DNA from: Forficula auricularia
Taxonomy: Eukaryota > Arthropoda > Insecta > Dermaptera > Forficulidae
Length of the DNA: 64,000 bases
Reading direction: 5' to 3'
NCBI GenBank assembly: GCA_024734495.1
Contig: JALMQS010000225.1
Location: forward strand, 14,480,096 to 14,544,095
Shown: piece by piece, positions 47,905-59,295 of the stretch
How the letters are laid out: each line of letters begins with the position of its first letter
Position numbering within the stretch: position 1 is the first letter of the stretch
Notes under the pieces: generated by a model
The model's input: only the letters and a program-made list of their open reading frames with translations
Told to the model about the DNA's origin: nothing
Database searches by the model: none
Program-made: the position numbers and the translations under genes

Positions 47905-48438
47905 AAGTCTTTTCTTTTTCTTTTTCTAAAATCGCATAGAAACTTTCTGTTTCGAGCTAACACACGAAATTTGCCCTGTTTGTATGAATTAATATGTTGG
48001 TATGTCTACCAATGAGTGTTTCTTAAAATAGACTAAATAATATTTCATTATTCTTGTCCATGATTAATAATTAAAGGAATCGTAGGAGTTGGACTTGACT
48101 TTAAATTAAATACAAAGTTTTTATTTAAATAGGCCAAACGTTTCGTTGCTGGTTCGCAACTTCTTCAGTGGCTCATTTATTAAACTTATTTGTCTGGGGT
48201 TTTGACTAAGAGAAAGACCATTTTAAAAACTTTGTATTTAATTTAAAGTCAAGTCCAACTCCCTACGATTCCTTTAATTGTTAATCATGGACATGAATAA
48301 TGAAATATTATTTATTCTATTTTAAGAAACCCTCATTGGCAGACATACCAACATATTAATTCATACAAACAGCGCAAATTTCGTGTGTTAGCTCGAAACA
48401 GAAAGTTTCTATGCGATTTTAGAAAAAGAAGTCTTTTC
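47905..48438. repeat. ~530-bp palindrome around a hammerhead
   Basis: Arms of ~200 bp with TCGCATAGAAACTTTCTGTT and its inverse. The ribozyme at 48133-48172 lies near the centre. Confidence 0.8.
48133..48172 (-). ncRNA. Hammerhead ribozyme, Penelope-type
   Basis: Minus strand: GCCA (stem I), CUGAAGA, stem II GUUGC/GCAAC with loop GAACCA, GAAACGUU, then UGGC pairing with GCCA. Cleavage triplet GUU fits NUH. Centre of the inverted repeat 47905-48438. Confidence 0.8.
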
Positions 48439-49071
48439 AGTGGCAATTCTACGGTAACCGTAGCGCCCCAATCTGACGATAGATTCTTATAGGAGTCACC
48501 AAAATAAGACGAAAATGAAGAATACCATTTTTCGGGATCTCGCTTAGTTTTAAAGATATCGAGTTTAAAAAATACAGGTTTTTTTTCAATTGTTTTTTAT
48601 AGAAACCACGGAAACCGTAGTTTCACAGGTGGGCACCGATATCTGACGACGGATTCTTTTAGAACTAGTCAAAATAAGTCTGAAAGTAAAAATAAAAATT
48701 TGAAGCTACAAATTTGAACTGAAATTGAGTTTATGGACCGTGATGTCTCAAATTGACTCAAGTGAGCACCAGTGGGCGTTAGCAATTTTTACTTTTGGAA
48801 CTTTTCATAGGTTCAGTTCTATTCATCATCTCGGTTCGATTAGATAAACAATGGGTTCCCGAACAAACTTTGAAAGGTTCCCGAAATGAAAAGATATAAG
48901 AGCCGAACTGAATATACCGGTAACGACTTTTACATATTCGAACTTATTTTGACTAGTTCTAAAAGAATCCGTCGTCAGATAGAGGCGCTACGCGAAAGCC
49001 GTGAAACTACTGTTTCCGTGATTTCTATAAGAAACAATTGAAAAATAAAAAAATTATTTTTTAAACTAGAT

Positions 49072-50164
49072 CACTGAGGTGGTGGGGTTATTAAGGGGCA
49101 GGGGGGTGAATGTAACTTATGTACTAGGGAAATTGGGCTTTATTGTTACGTTAGTGTTAAATTAATCTGCTTCGCTATTTGTTTATGGGGTGGGTGTGTC
49201 CCTCAGTGTCACGAGTCCAAGTTGGCACGTCCCTAAAATGGAGAATGAAATTTGAGGTGATGAGTGAAGGATGTAGGGAAATGGGTTTCCTGGTACTAAT
49301 GCTATAAATAATGTTATACAGACCAGCGGTTATAATAGACAATGATACAGTTTTGTTCCTTAGCAGTACAATTAGTTGAGGTGAGGTAGAGAGTGCTCGT
49401 ACACGGCAAACTCGTTTGGGTCCATGCAGGATTGACCGATTAGACTCGTCGCTGCTGTAGAACGGCCGGTGAGAATAATATATATATAATGGGTTTGAGC
49501 GCCGACTTCGAAGGTGTGCTTCTCGGGTCTCAATGTAGATAATTATATATATATATCAGCGGTATGCGCCTTGTTATGCCGGAAGTCCTGGTATTAGCGA
49601 TGAACGTGTACCATTAATGCTGGACATAGATGACGAAGGTTACTCGATGAAGAGGAGATATAGAACATATATATATATATCAGGAGAAGTTGCAGCTTTT
49701 GGCTCCCGCTCGCTGCGATAATAATAGATAGAATGTGTGTCAATTCGCCTCCTCATGTCATGTCAATGACTTGCGGAACTTGAATATTACAGTATTTGTG
49801 TAGATATATTCACGAGGCACTTGATAGCAGTAGATGCTCACTCTCTCTCCTGACAATGACTGACTTGCGGAACTTGAATATAACGGTATTTGTTGTAGAT
49901 ATATTCTGGAGCACTTGATATCAGTATATGTGCTCACTCTCTCTCTCTCATGACAAAAGACTACTCGCAAGGTTCTTGCTCATGTCATTATGCACCTTCT
50001 ATGTTGTTAATCGTTGGTCATTTTACCATGCTTTCCCAGAACTCATAAGTTTCCCTTGTTTGATGATCAATTGATTGCCTCAATTAGACTTAATGATGAA
50101 TAAAAAATAAGAATTTAATTAATTATAGAAAATAAATTATGGTTCAATCCACAGGACCATTGCA
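49072..50164 (-). repeat. 3' LTR of the element at 49072-54157
   Basis: Direct repeat of 53081-54157. Contains AT microsatellite patches and CT-rich runs, with no ORF worth calling. Confidence 0.85.
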
Positions 50165-51453
50165 CCTCCGACGTTATGGTAAAGAAAAATGATTACTTAT
50201 ATTGAGATATTATAAGGATATTGATAGATACTTAATTCATTTTTCTTTTGATACTTATTTATGGGGTATTTATTGGGGACAAAAATGCTCGATTATTTAT
50301 TTATGTATCGGGGTTGCGGACAGACGGACTCCAGACTCACCAGAACGCACGGTAACTCGAAAACGCATCGCCGAGACCTCACTCAATTCACCAGGGTATA
50401 TTAATCATCCCAGATTCAGGGTGGGAACAATCACACGACTAACATGTTTATTATAGAGTATATTTAGGCGTTAAGTGAAATATTGATTCATTTGCGTCCA
50501 CTTACCTCGAGACACACCAGATTTTCGAGCAACAGGTAAAAAGGGTAGAAAATTATTTAATATGGAAGGGCAGAGGTGCTTAGGGTTACTATGGGGTTTG
50601 TGTTTATGACACATGACACAAGGAATTAGGAATATCTTCTTTTATTCGAATAATATTGATATTTGGGTTGTTATGATTCTATGGGATTAGGGATTAATAA
50701 GTGAGTGACCTGAGTAGAGAAGATACAATGAAAATGCAAGCAATAGCAGGGTTCGAAGTAACAAAATGAGCTTGTAATGTACAATAAGATGGCAAAAATA
50801 TAAATGCATTATACTATGTAATTGATTTGATTACTATAGCACTAACAATCATAGCTTTTAATAATGACTGTTTTGACAAAACAAATAACAAGATAGATGA
50901 TATCACTGGGGTACTTAAAATAGAGGGACTAAAATATAATAATTATGTGTGGGTGGGTGAGATGTAAATTTAATAGGGGATCTAATATTTAGTTAATCAG
51001 GTAAGAAATAAAAACAAAAACTAATGACAAAATATAAAAATGAGGGCTCGATTGATTTTATAAACGTGAATTTAATAGAACGGATTAATGTATTTTCTAT
51101 TTACTGCTTTTACTGGGAACGAATGAATTAGTGATTTTAATGGTATGCAATTAATAATAGATTTATTTAAACTATGTTAAATGATATAATTAAGAATTTA
51201 ATGGGGCCTAGTAAATTTATATTTTATAAGAAGGTGGGGGCTATGAAATTTTATTAGAATTAACGCGGAGATTTTATTGAACAAATTATATATACAACAA
51301 ATGACAGCAATAAGAAAATGAATACGATAGTGGGGGAGAAATAAATGGCACTTGGTTTGATTATTATTATTTTCATTTTTAAGACGGGTATCAGTGTGAA
51401 GACAATTTTCTTAGATTGCAGGTGGATCAACAAAATATTTTCTTTTATTGATT

Positions 51454-52695
51454 TTAGCGTGTATGATTTCGCGCGGCGTTACGAACGATTTGTTCTAATG
51501 CCAAGGTTCCGGGGTGCACTTTATTTTGAAGTATGTGGCTAATAAATATTATTAATAAAATTATTTTTATTAATTTTAAACTTAAAAATGCTTTGAAATA
51601 CTCTTTAAAATATGTGTCTAAACCAAGTAAAATTTTATTTGTGGGGGTGATTTCGATTAGGGGATTTGTATCGATTTTAACTAAGGGCGGTGGGGGCTGA
51701 ATTTTAATAATTTCTTGATTATTAATAACTGGTGTATGTGTTTCTATTGGGGGCTGTGAGGATGGAATTTTGATAATTTGTTGACTGATAATTGGTTCAT
51801 TAATCTCTATGACGGGTAGATACGTTACTGACTTTAATTCGGTGGTGGGCTCTATGATGGGACTAATATTAACATTCTTAAAGGGGTGTGAATTGAGTTC
51901 TTGTGTGGTTTCGGTGAATTCGGCTGTGGATACCGTTGTTGCAAAATGAATTTTTAATGGAGGGGTTTGAATGGTTGGGAGGGCAGTTTCTACATCTTCA
52001 TTCTTTCCGGGATGATCATTAAATCGACCATCGATCACATCGAGCTTGTTATTTTTTACTTCAACTCCGCTATTCATTCTATCGAGTTTGCTAATGAAAT
52101 TATCGAATCTATCATTCATACTTCTAAATTCACCATCCAAATTTTCAAATTTACCATTCATATCGCCATTCAAACTTTCAAATTTACCATTCATATCGCT
52201 ACTCATATTTTCAAATTTACCATTCATATCGCTACTCATATTTTCAAATTTACCATTCATATCGCTACTCATATTTTCAAATTTACCATTCATATCGCTA
52301 CTCATATTTTCCAATTTACCATTCATACCTCTTATTTCGCCATTCATACTTTCCAGCAGCCGAACCAATATTGCATTCGTATCATTATTATTGGGGATGG
52401 TGGGTCTAGTACTAGGGGGTGTGGAGGGGGTTGGGGGCAGGTTCATATCACCTGCTGCTCTGTCGAGTGTCTCTCGTATGTAGGTGGAGCCGATTGTTAG
52501 TTCGTTGTTCGCATTATTGGTCTCAGGTTCCATGCCAGCAGTTGGTGTAGACGACGCTGCCTCCGAGCCCGTTTCCGCACTAGCGAATCCGGACGTCCCC
52601 TCCGCAACGACTCCCGTCTCGTCGGAGCTAGTTAATAGGGATGGCCTGCGATCTGCAGTTTCCCCAATATCACCGTCTCGATCCCCTTGTGGCAT
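51454..52695 (-). CDS. LTR-element ORF with tandem 11-residue repeats (Gag-like, unproven)
   Basis: 413 residues from MPQGDRDG. The N-terminal ~90 residues are acidic and Ser/Thr-rich. A block around residues 110-200 repeats MNGKFENMSSD, four exact copies plus diverged ones (33 bp each), and is likely to form a coiled coil. A Pro-rich, Ile-rich region follows, then a hydrophobic helix (LKLIKIILLIIFISHIL) near the C-terminus that could be a membrane anchor, and a basic tail. No zinc knuckle, protease or polymerase motif. Position suggests a gag-derived ORF; the membrane-like segment is unusual for Gag. I do not recognise the family. Confidence 0.7.
   Translation of the reverse strand: MPQGDRDGDIGETADRRPSLLTSSDETGVVAEGTSGFASAETGSEAASSTPTAGMEPETNNANNELTIGSTYIRETLDRAAGDMNLPPTPSTPPSTRPTIPNNNDTNAILVRLLESMNGEIRGMNGKLENMSSDMNGKFENMSSDMNGKFENMSSDMNGKFENMSSDMNGKFESLNGDMNGKFENLDGEFRSMNDRFDNFISKLDRMNSGVEVKNNKLDVIDGRFNDHPGKNEDVETALPTIQTPPLKIHFATTVSTAEFTETTQELNSHPFKNVNISPIIEPTTELKSVTYLPVIEINEPIISQQIIKIPSSQPPIETHTPVINNQEIIKIQPPPPLVKIDTNPLIEITPTNKILLGLDTYFKEYFKAFLSLKLIKIILLIIFISHILQNKVHPGTLALEQIVRNAARNHTR
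52136..52330 (-). repeat. 33-bp tandem repeat inside the LTR-element ORF
   Basis: Units encode MNGKFENMSSD; the central four are identical or nearly so, with diverged flanking units (MNGKFESLNGD, MNGKLENMSSD). The length keeps the frame, so unit number can change without breaking the ORF. Confidence 0.85.
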
Positions 52696-53080
52696 TTTGG
52701 GTAGCTCAGAAAAAAAAATAAATAGTAATATCAACAAAAATGATTAATAAATATTATGTATTTTAATCTATAATCGGTAGGTGGGAATGTCAATGGCCTT
52801 TGGTTATTTACTTATTTTTAATTCAGGCAAATATAAATATAGAATAATTTTTTGTAAATTTTTTTTTCAATATAATAATTTTTCTTTTTTTTCAAACAAG
52901 GGAACCTGCTAATCTCTGGGTAAACGTAGATATTTTCAAATATTTTCAGAATTATGTGTACCAGGAAATGATTGTGAGATGAAATGAAATTTTTTTTTGA
53001 AGATGAATAAGGATTGTCACCTGGATCAGTAGAATACCTGCTACTTTTGCGGCCTATTCAATCCCAGCTTACGAACACCA

Positions 53081-54157
53081 CACGAGGGGGTGGGGGTTAT
53101 TAAGGGGCAAGGGGGGTGAATGTAACTTATGTACTAGGGAAATTGGGCTTTATTTTATTACGTTAGTGTTAAATTAATCTGCTTCGCTATTTGTTTATGG
53201 GGTGGGTGTGTCCCTCAGTGTCTGATCCAAGTGGCACGTCCCTAAAATGGAGAATGAAATTTGAGGTGATGAGTGAAGGATGTAGGGAAATGGGCTTCCT
53301 GGTACTAATGCTATAAATAATGTTATACAGACCAGCGGTTATAATAGACAATGATATAGTTTTATTCCTTAGCAGTACAATTAGTTGAGGTGAGGTAGAG
53401 AGTGTCGTACACGGCAAACTCGTTTGGGTCCAGCAGGATTATTGATAGACTCGTCGCTGCTGTAGAACGGCCGGTGAGAATAATATATATATAATGGGTT
53501 TGAGCGCCGACTTCGAAGGTGTGCTTCTCGGGTCTCAATGTAGATAATTATATATATATATCAGCGGTATGCGCCTTGTATGCCGGAAGTCCTGGTATTA
53601 GCGATGAACGTGTACCATTAATACTGGGCCTTAGATGACGAAGGTTACTCGATGAAGAAAGAATATAGAACATGTGTATATATATCAGGAGAAGTTGCAG
53701 CTTTTGGCTCGCTCGCTGTGATAATAATAATAGAATGTGTATTGTCAATTCGCCTCACTCATGTCATGTCAATGACCTGCGGAACTTGAATATAACAGTA
53801 TTTGTGTAGATACATTCTGAGCACTTGATAGCAGCAGATGCTCACTCTCTCCACGACCAATGACTGACTTGCGGAACTTGAATATAACAGTATTTGTGTA
53901 GATATATTCTGAGCACTTGATATCAGTATATGTGCTCCTCTCTCTCTCATGACAAAAGACTACTGCGGAACTTGCTCATGTCAATGCTCTTCCTATGTTC
54001 GTTAATCGCTTGGTCATTTACTACGCTTTCCCAGAACTCATAAGTTTCGCTTGTTTGATGATCAATTTGATTGCCTCAATTAGACTTAATGATGAATAAA
54101 AATAAGATTTAATTAATTATAAAAATAAATTATGGTTCAATCCACAGGACCATTGCA
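53081..54157 (-). repeat. 5' LTR of the element at 49072-54157
   Basis: Direct repeat of 49072-50164 with scattered indels. A promoter would be expected here by analogy; I did not pin one down. Confidence 0.85.
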
Positions 54158-54924
54158 AGATATCTCGAAAACTAAGCGAAATCTCGAAAAATGGTACTCT
54201 TCATTTTAGTCTTATTTTGGTGAGTAGTATAAGAATCCATCGTCAGATCGCGGCGCCACGGTATATGAAATTGACATAATAATAATCAAAAAAGTAAATA
54301 AATTGCACAACTTACCGTTCATATTCAGAGTGTATGTTTGTGTGGTTCCCGGAGAGCGAAACAACCCACCCCTCGTGTTCAGGAGTTCAGGTAAATTCCC
54401 AGTTACCCAGCCAGGTTAAACCGACACCAACAACAGCGACACATTAAATGATTGGGAGTCGATAATCATAATTGAATAGAAAACAAAGCGATTCGAATCT
54501 CTTGAAATAAACGAATAATTACTAACTTCATTGAAACCAACCTACCAATTAACTTTTGTAAAAAGAGATACACATCGCAATGTAATCAACTAATTATCTA
54601 TTATTTATTCCTCAAGAAATAAAAAAAATCTTTATTTATGTGAATCCAGATAGCCGTGGTTTTTGTTGTTTTATAATTGATCGAATCAACGATTAATAAC
54701 ACTGACACAATAATGGCCTTGTTTATTAAAATATTAACATGTTCGTGTGTATTCTGTCCTTTTTTTATTCATTTATCATTTTAATCAGAAAATTATAAAG
54801 TAAATTTAAAAAGCATTTGTTTTTATGATTTAAATCATAAAAATGTATGATAAATATAACTCAGCTGGAATATTTTCATTTAAAAAAAAATGTCAAAAAA
54901 GTCCGACTCACATAGCAAGGGTTC

Positions 54925-55315
54925 GGTAATCTTCCAAAAAATTAAATGCAACAAATAAAATACACTAAAAGGTATAAAATAATTATTATCTTATTTAGTT
55001 ACAACTAAACGACGAAATATTAACATGAAATTACTTTTTGAAGTCGGGGCCAAACATATACCTTTTATGAATCGCACTCGACGGATCTTACTTAGTACGT
55101 TTGGCGAGTACGCTCGCTTATATAGGTATAGTTTGTTTGGCACCGACTTCAAAAGTAATTTCATGTTAATATTTCGTCGTTTAGTTGTTGTTTGGCACCG
55201 ACTTCAAAAGTAATTTCATGTTAATATTTCGTCGTTTAGTTGTAACTAAATAAGATAATAATTATTTTATACCTTTTAGTGTATTTTATTTGTTGCATTT
55301 AATTTTTTGAAGTCA
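54925..55315. repeat. 390-bp palindrome with internal duplication
   Basis: Arms run from AAAATTAAATGCAACAAATA through AACGACGAAATATTAACATG. The right inner segment GGCACCGACTTCAAAAGTAA is present twice in tandem. Confidence 0.75.
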
Positions 55316-55681
55316 GTTTTATTTTTTCTTAAAAATTATTTTTATTTTTCTCTTTTTAGTGATGTTATTAATAGTGATCATATCATCAGAATTTGACCAA
55401 ATTAATATGGCACTATCCCTAAGACACCCCCTTTCCAATAAAAAAAGAATCATCGAAATCGGTTCATAAACAAAGAAGTTAGGCCTGAACAAACCTAACA
55501 AAAAAGGTCTAATACCAATGAAAAAAACGGGACCAATCTGGAAGCTAGACTGAACCCGATGCCAAAAAAGGCTAACCCAGGCCTTTAGGGGCTGTAACTC
55601 ATCATTAATTTCATAGAAAAAAATGTTTGCTATATCAAATTCATGCTAATTTGTCGTAGAAAATTATTCTCAATAGACGTA

Positions 55682-56491
55682 CAGTGGAACCTCGAGATAC
55701 GAGTTTAGTTGGCTCCAGCATTGAGCTCGTATAGCGAATTTCTAGTATCTAGAAACAAATTTCCCCATTGAAAATAATGGAAATCCAGTTATTCCGTTCC
55801 GCACCCCCAAAAATATCAACATAAAAATTAATTTTCCTAATAAATAACACTGGAAATAATATAACCGTGGTTTACCTTTATGAAGAGTCCTGACTGGCGA
55901 TAGGGATCTGTGAAAGACGAAACGGATTACTGTGGGGAAGTAGAGTCTCCCTCTGATTCAGGAAGGGTCTCTCTTCTTGGGAACTTTACCCCAGCAAGCA
56001 GGTCTGGGTCAGAATCACTTGGTTGCTTTACCAAAAACTTATCTAATAACACTTGCTTCTGTCTTCTTTTTAAGGTGCTCTAAAATGCGACACTATATTG
56101 TCATTACACAAGTCCATGGTGCGCCCCACTTCTTTAATCTTACTGGAAGAGAGGGCCTTATCTCCTGTTCTCTCCTCCCCTAACGAAAGCTCTTCTACCA
56201 CGCATTGCTGCTGCTCCTTGTGAAGTTCTTTAAGTTCGTCCGTTGTAAGTTCTTCACTATGCTCCTCCACTAACTCATCCAGATCAGCAGCATCCACATC
56301 CAGATCCATACTTTTCCCCAGAGATACAATTTCTTCGACTAGCTGCACTGTGTTGTCCACAGGTTGGGGATCGAAACCTAAGGCTCTGTTGCTCGTTAAT
56401 CGAGTCAATGCTCGTATTTAGAGACGAATATTTTCGCTCATACTTTCCTCGTATTCTCCTCGAATTTCTCGTATATATAGAGGTTCCACTG
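55682..56491 (-). mobile_element. Tigger/pogo-like element, decayed
   Basis: Inverted ends CAGTGGAACCTC...CGAG at both sides, flanked by TA, as in Tigger elements. A minus-strand remnant (56070-56408) encodes DLDVDAADLDELVEEHSEEL and TTDELKELHKEQQQ, the acidic C-terminal tail typical of Tigger/jerky transposases. The DDE core is missing, so it is an internally deleted copy. Confidence 0.82.
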
Positions 56492-56669
56492 TATTTGCAG
56501 AATTTTTTCATAAGAGTGATTTTTAGAAATCCTTTCAGGTACAAAAAATAGTGTAAAATTAAGTTTTATGACCGTCTCCTAGATATTCATTTTAAAATGA
56601 GAGTTGATTAAAATACTAGGTTGGTTTCACCTAAATAGAACGAATATATTTTATGAGTTTTTTCTCGAT

Positions 56670-56705
56670 ATATATATTTCGGATTATCAACCCATCTTGA
56701 GAGAT
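56670..56705 (-). ncRNA. Degenerate hammerhead, family C
   Basis: Minus strand CUCAAGA for CUGAAGA, a stem II hairpin, GAAAUAUAUAU. Between inverted arms at 56612-56650 and 56740-56785. Confidence 0.42.
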
Positions 56706-57826
56706 ACAAAAAGTAAAAATAGATATCACAATAACAACATTCATAAAATATATTTGTTTTATTTACGTGAAAGCGTGAAACCTAAATTGTTTATTATATC
56801 TTGTATGATTTAACGATTAATATACAAATTGTATTTTTCAATGACTATACATTTATTTTATATAAATATTTATTTTAACGTAAAAGGTTCAAATTTTGTG
56901 ACATACCTGTGGGAATACAAATTAAACTTAAAAAAAAATGCTTCCTTTAGCCATTTTTAATATTGTAGACTAAGTATTTCGTTTAAAAAATATAATTAAA
57001 TAGTCTTTGTATATTTGTGTATATAATTGACTAAAAACTATAATCTAATATAAAATATAATTCTAATTTTGAGCCACCATAAATAGCCTAAGTAAGAAGA
57101 AAGGAAAAAAAGATTGTGAACCACTGTCGAAATAAACACACGCAAACAGTAGTAACAAAGAACAATGAATGCAGCCACTCAATATGATAGTACAGATTTA
57201 TGACTCATTTATTCATTAACGATCTCAAGCAGCACAATTAATTTAATTGTTTTTTGTTAAATAAATAAATAAATGTTCATATTTCATATTATTTTGAACA
57301 TTTGGAGTTCTGTAAGGTGGCTTTTCTTAAGCTTTTTTAAGTGGGGATTACTTCTATTAGTCAGAACAGTTCTCTCTTTTCCCCTTGAAAGCAAATTTAT
57401 CATTTTTTTGGCATATTTTAATACCAGTATACTTATATTTTAAAATAGAATTAATTAATTAAAATCCATTTAATTTAATATTAATATTAAGTAATTAATT
57501 TAATAGAAGAAAATGCATATTTGTTTTTTAATAATTCAAAGCTATTTCTGTCTCTTTTGAAGATTTGTAAGTGCAGACCTCGAGGGCCACTAGTGGTCTG
57601 CAGTTTGGGAAATGATGCTGTAAAGGGTTGAAATTGGCATTTTTTTTGTTAAACTGATCTCCCCAACAATATCCTCAAGAACATTTAGGGAAATCGGTGT
57701 TGGTTTATAGTGTAACATATTAAACACATGAGTTTTTAACGGGTTATAGTGGTATTTCACAAGTAACAATAAAAATTAAAAATTATTTTAATTATATTTT
57801 TGGAGTTTTATTTTAAATACTCTATA

Positions 57827-58684
57827 AGGTCAGGTGGGGTAACTGGGCCAGGGGTCCTGTAACCCCAGAGCTTTTTAATTTTACCGCATTTTTTTAGCGC
57901 AATTCACTTTTTCATATTGGTGGGAAAATTTCAGTGTTCCTGAATTAGAGAATTTCTTTAAGTTTATTTTATACTTAAGTACTTAGTTAAGTTAATTACT
58001 TATTTACTTATTTACCTAGTTATGTTCTTTACCTAGTTGCCTTACCCAGTTCCTTGAAAATATTGAGACTTGAGTAAGTACTTAATTAAGGCTTTCTTAA
58101 GCATAAGGAACTTATTTAACTTTATTTCAATGGGTAAAATGAAAATATTTTACTTTAGTTGTTTGATTTATGATACTTTTTTTGTATTTTCTGTAATAAA
58201 AATCGATTTGAAAAATTATACTTGGCGTTTAAACTTAGAATAAAAAAATAGAGGTCTTGGTGCAACTGGGCCAGCCTAGTCAGGGCCCAATTACCCCGAA
58301 TCGCTTACATCTTTGATTATTTTTAATCCATATACAAATGAGACTAATTCTACCTACGGCCAGGGCCTTGAGGGATAGGGGAACATGTCCAACTGCTCAA
58401 AAGATGTTAAAAATTAAAAAAACAGCAAATAGGCTGGGCTGGTCCAATTACCCCACAACGCGTTTAACTGGGCCAACCGCAAAACTTTACATTCAACTTA
58501 AGATAATTCCAAAATTTTGAATAATCAAAAGTTGAAAGTATCATGATTATTTGAAGAAAATTTCATCTTTCAATTAATATAGTCACGAGATCTATAAATT
58601 GTGAGAAAGCTTAGTTATAGCCAAAAATATGGAGTACTATCCTTGGGAAAACAAAAGAAGCTGGCCCAGTTACCCCACCTGACC
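57827..58684. mobile_element. TA-inserted MITE with 25-bp inverted ends, nested in a fold-back
   Basis: Ends AGGTCAGGTGGGGTAACTGG...GCCAG and the exact inverse, flanked by TA. The uninterrupted site CTCTATACATATTTCG is preserved in the opposite arm of the surrounding inverted repeat (around 58740-58760). No coding sequence recognised. Confidence 0.82.
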
Positions 58685-59265
58685 TTACATATTTCGGGTC
58701 TTTTGTAAACTTAAACTACTGATAATGGGCTAAAAACTCGAAATATGTATAGAGTATTTAAAATAAAACGCCAAAAATATAATTAAAAGAATTTTTTTAA
58801 TTTTTATTTTTACTTGTGAAACACCACTATAGCCCGTTAAAAACTCCTGTGCAATATTCTCAAGGTTTATACACTCGTTGTGAATCACCTTGTATAAGCT
58901 GAGGGCGAATACTTTTCGTCAGAGTTCATGTTCTTGGATGTCGCCTTAGACTATGTCCTAGAATTTGTACTGAGCTTTAGCCGAAAGGCTATGCTTGAGT
59001 AAGGTTTTAATAAATATTTATCTGTTTTTATAAGCTCGTTTCAATTTTTTCAATACCTACCAGTAAATTAAAAAGCTTAAAAAATGTTTCTTTTGTTTGA
59101 GAGTTTTGAGATGTAATGAAATGTGATGCTTTATTATTTCTAGCGATAAGTTATTTACAATAAGAACAATATATCAGTTAAAAAATATTCTTTGTAAGTA
59201 ATATTAATATTTTAAAAATTGACCGCTTTTAGTGATGATGAATTGTTCTAGTTTAATGTATAGAG

Positions 59266-59295
59266 GTCCTGATGAAGATAAATCGAAATGTCGAT
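59266..59295 (+). ncRNA. Minimal hammerhead-like motif
   Basis: GUC, CUGAUGA, stem II GAU/AUC with AA loop, GAAAUGUC, then GAU pairing with GUC. Only 30 nt, but all core positions fit. Followed by a (TAA)n microsatellite. Confidence 0.5.

Larger units (their letters stand above)
49072..54157 (-). mobile_element. Non-autonomous LTR retrotransposon
   Basis: Two ~1.08 kb near-identical direct repeats (49072-50164 and 53081-54157) flank a 2.9 kb interior. A perfect 4-bp target duplication AGAT lies outside them (49068-49071 and 54158-54161). Read on the minus strand the LTR begins TGCAATGG, and a TGG-starting candidate primer binding site lies just inside the 5' LTR (about 53063-53080). The only long ORF is at 51454-52695. 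No protease, RT or integrase was seen, so it must be mobilised in trans. The LTRs carry small indels against each other. It is inserted in an older palindromic repeat whose arms are at 48440-49067 and 54162-54300. Confidence 0.88.

Noticed and set aside
903..48438. CRISPR array or bacterial content
   Set aside because: The inverted repeats are dispersed, not regularly spaced with unique spacers, and all genes are eukaryotic with introns.
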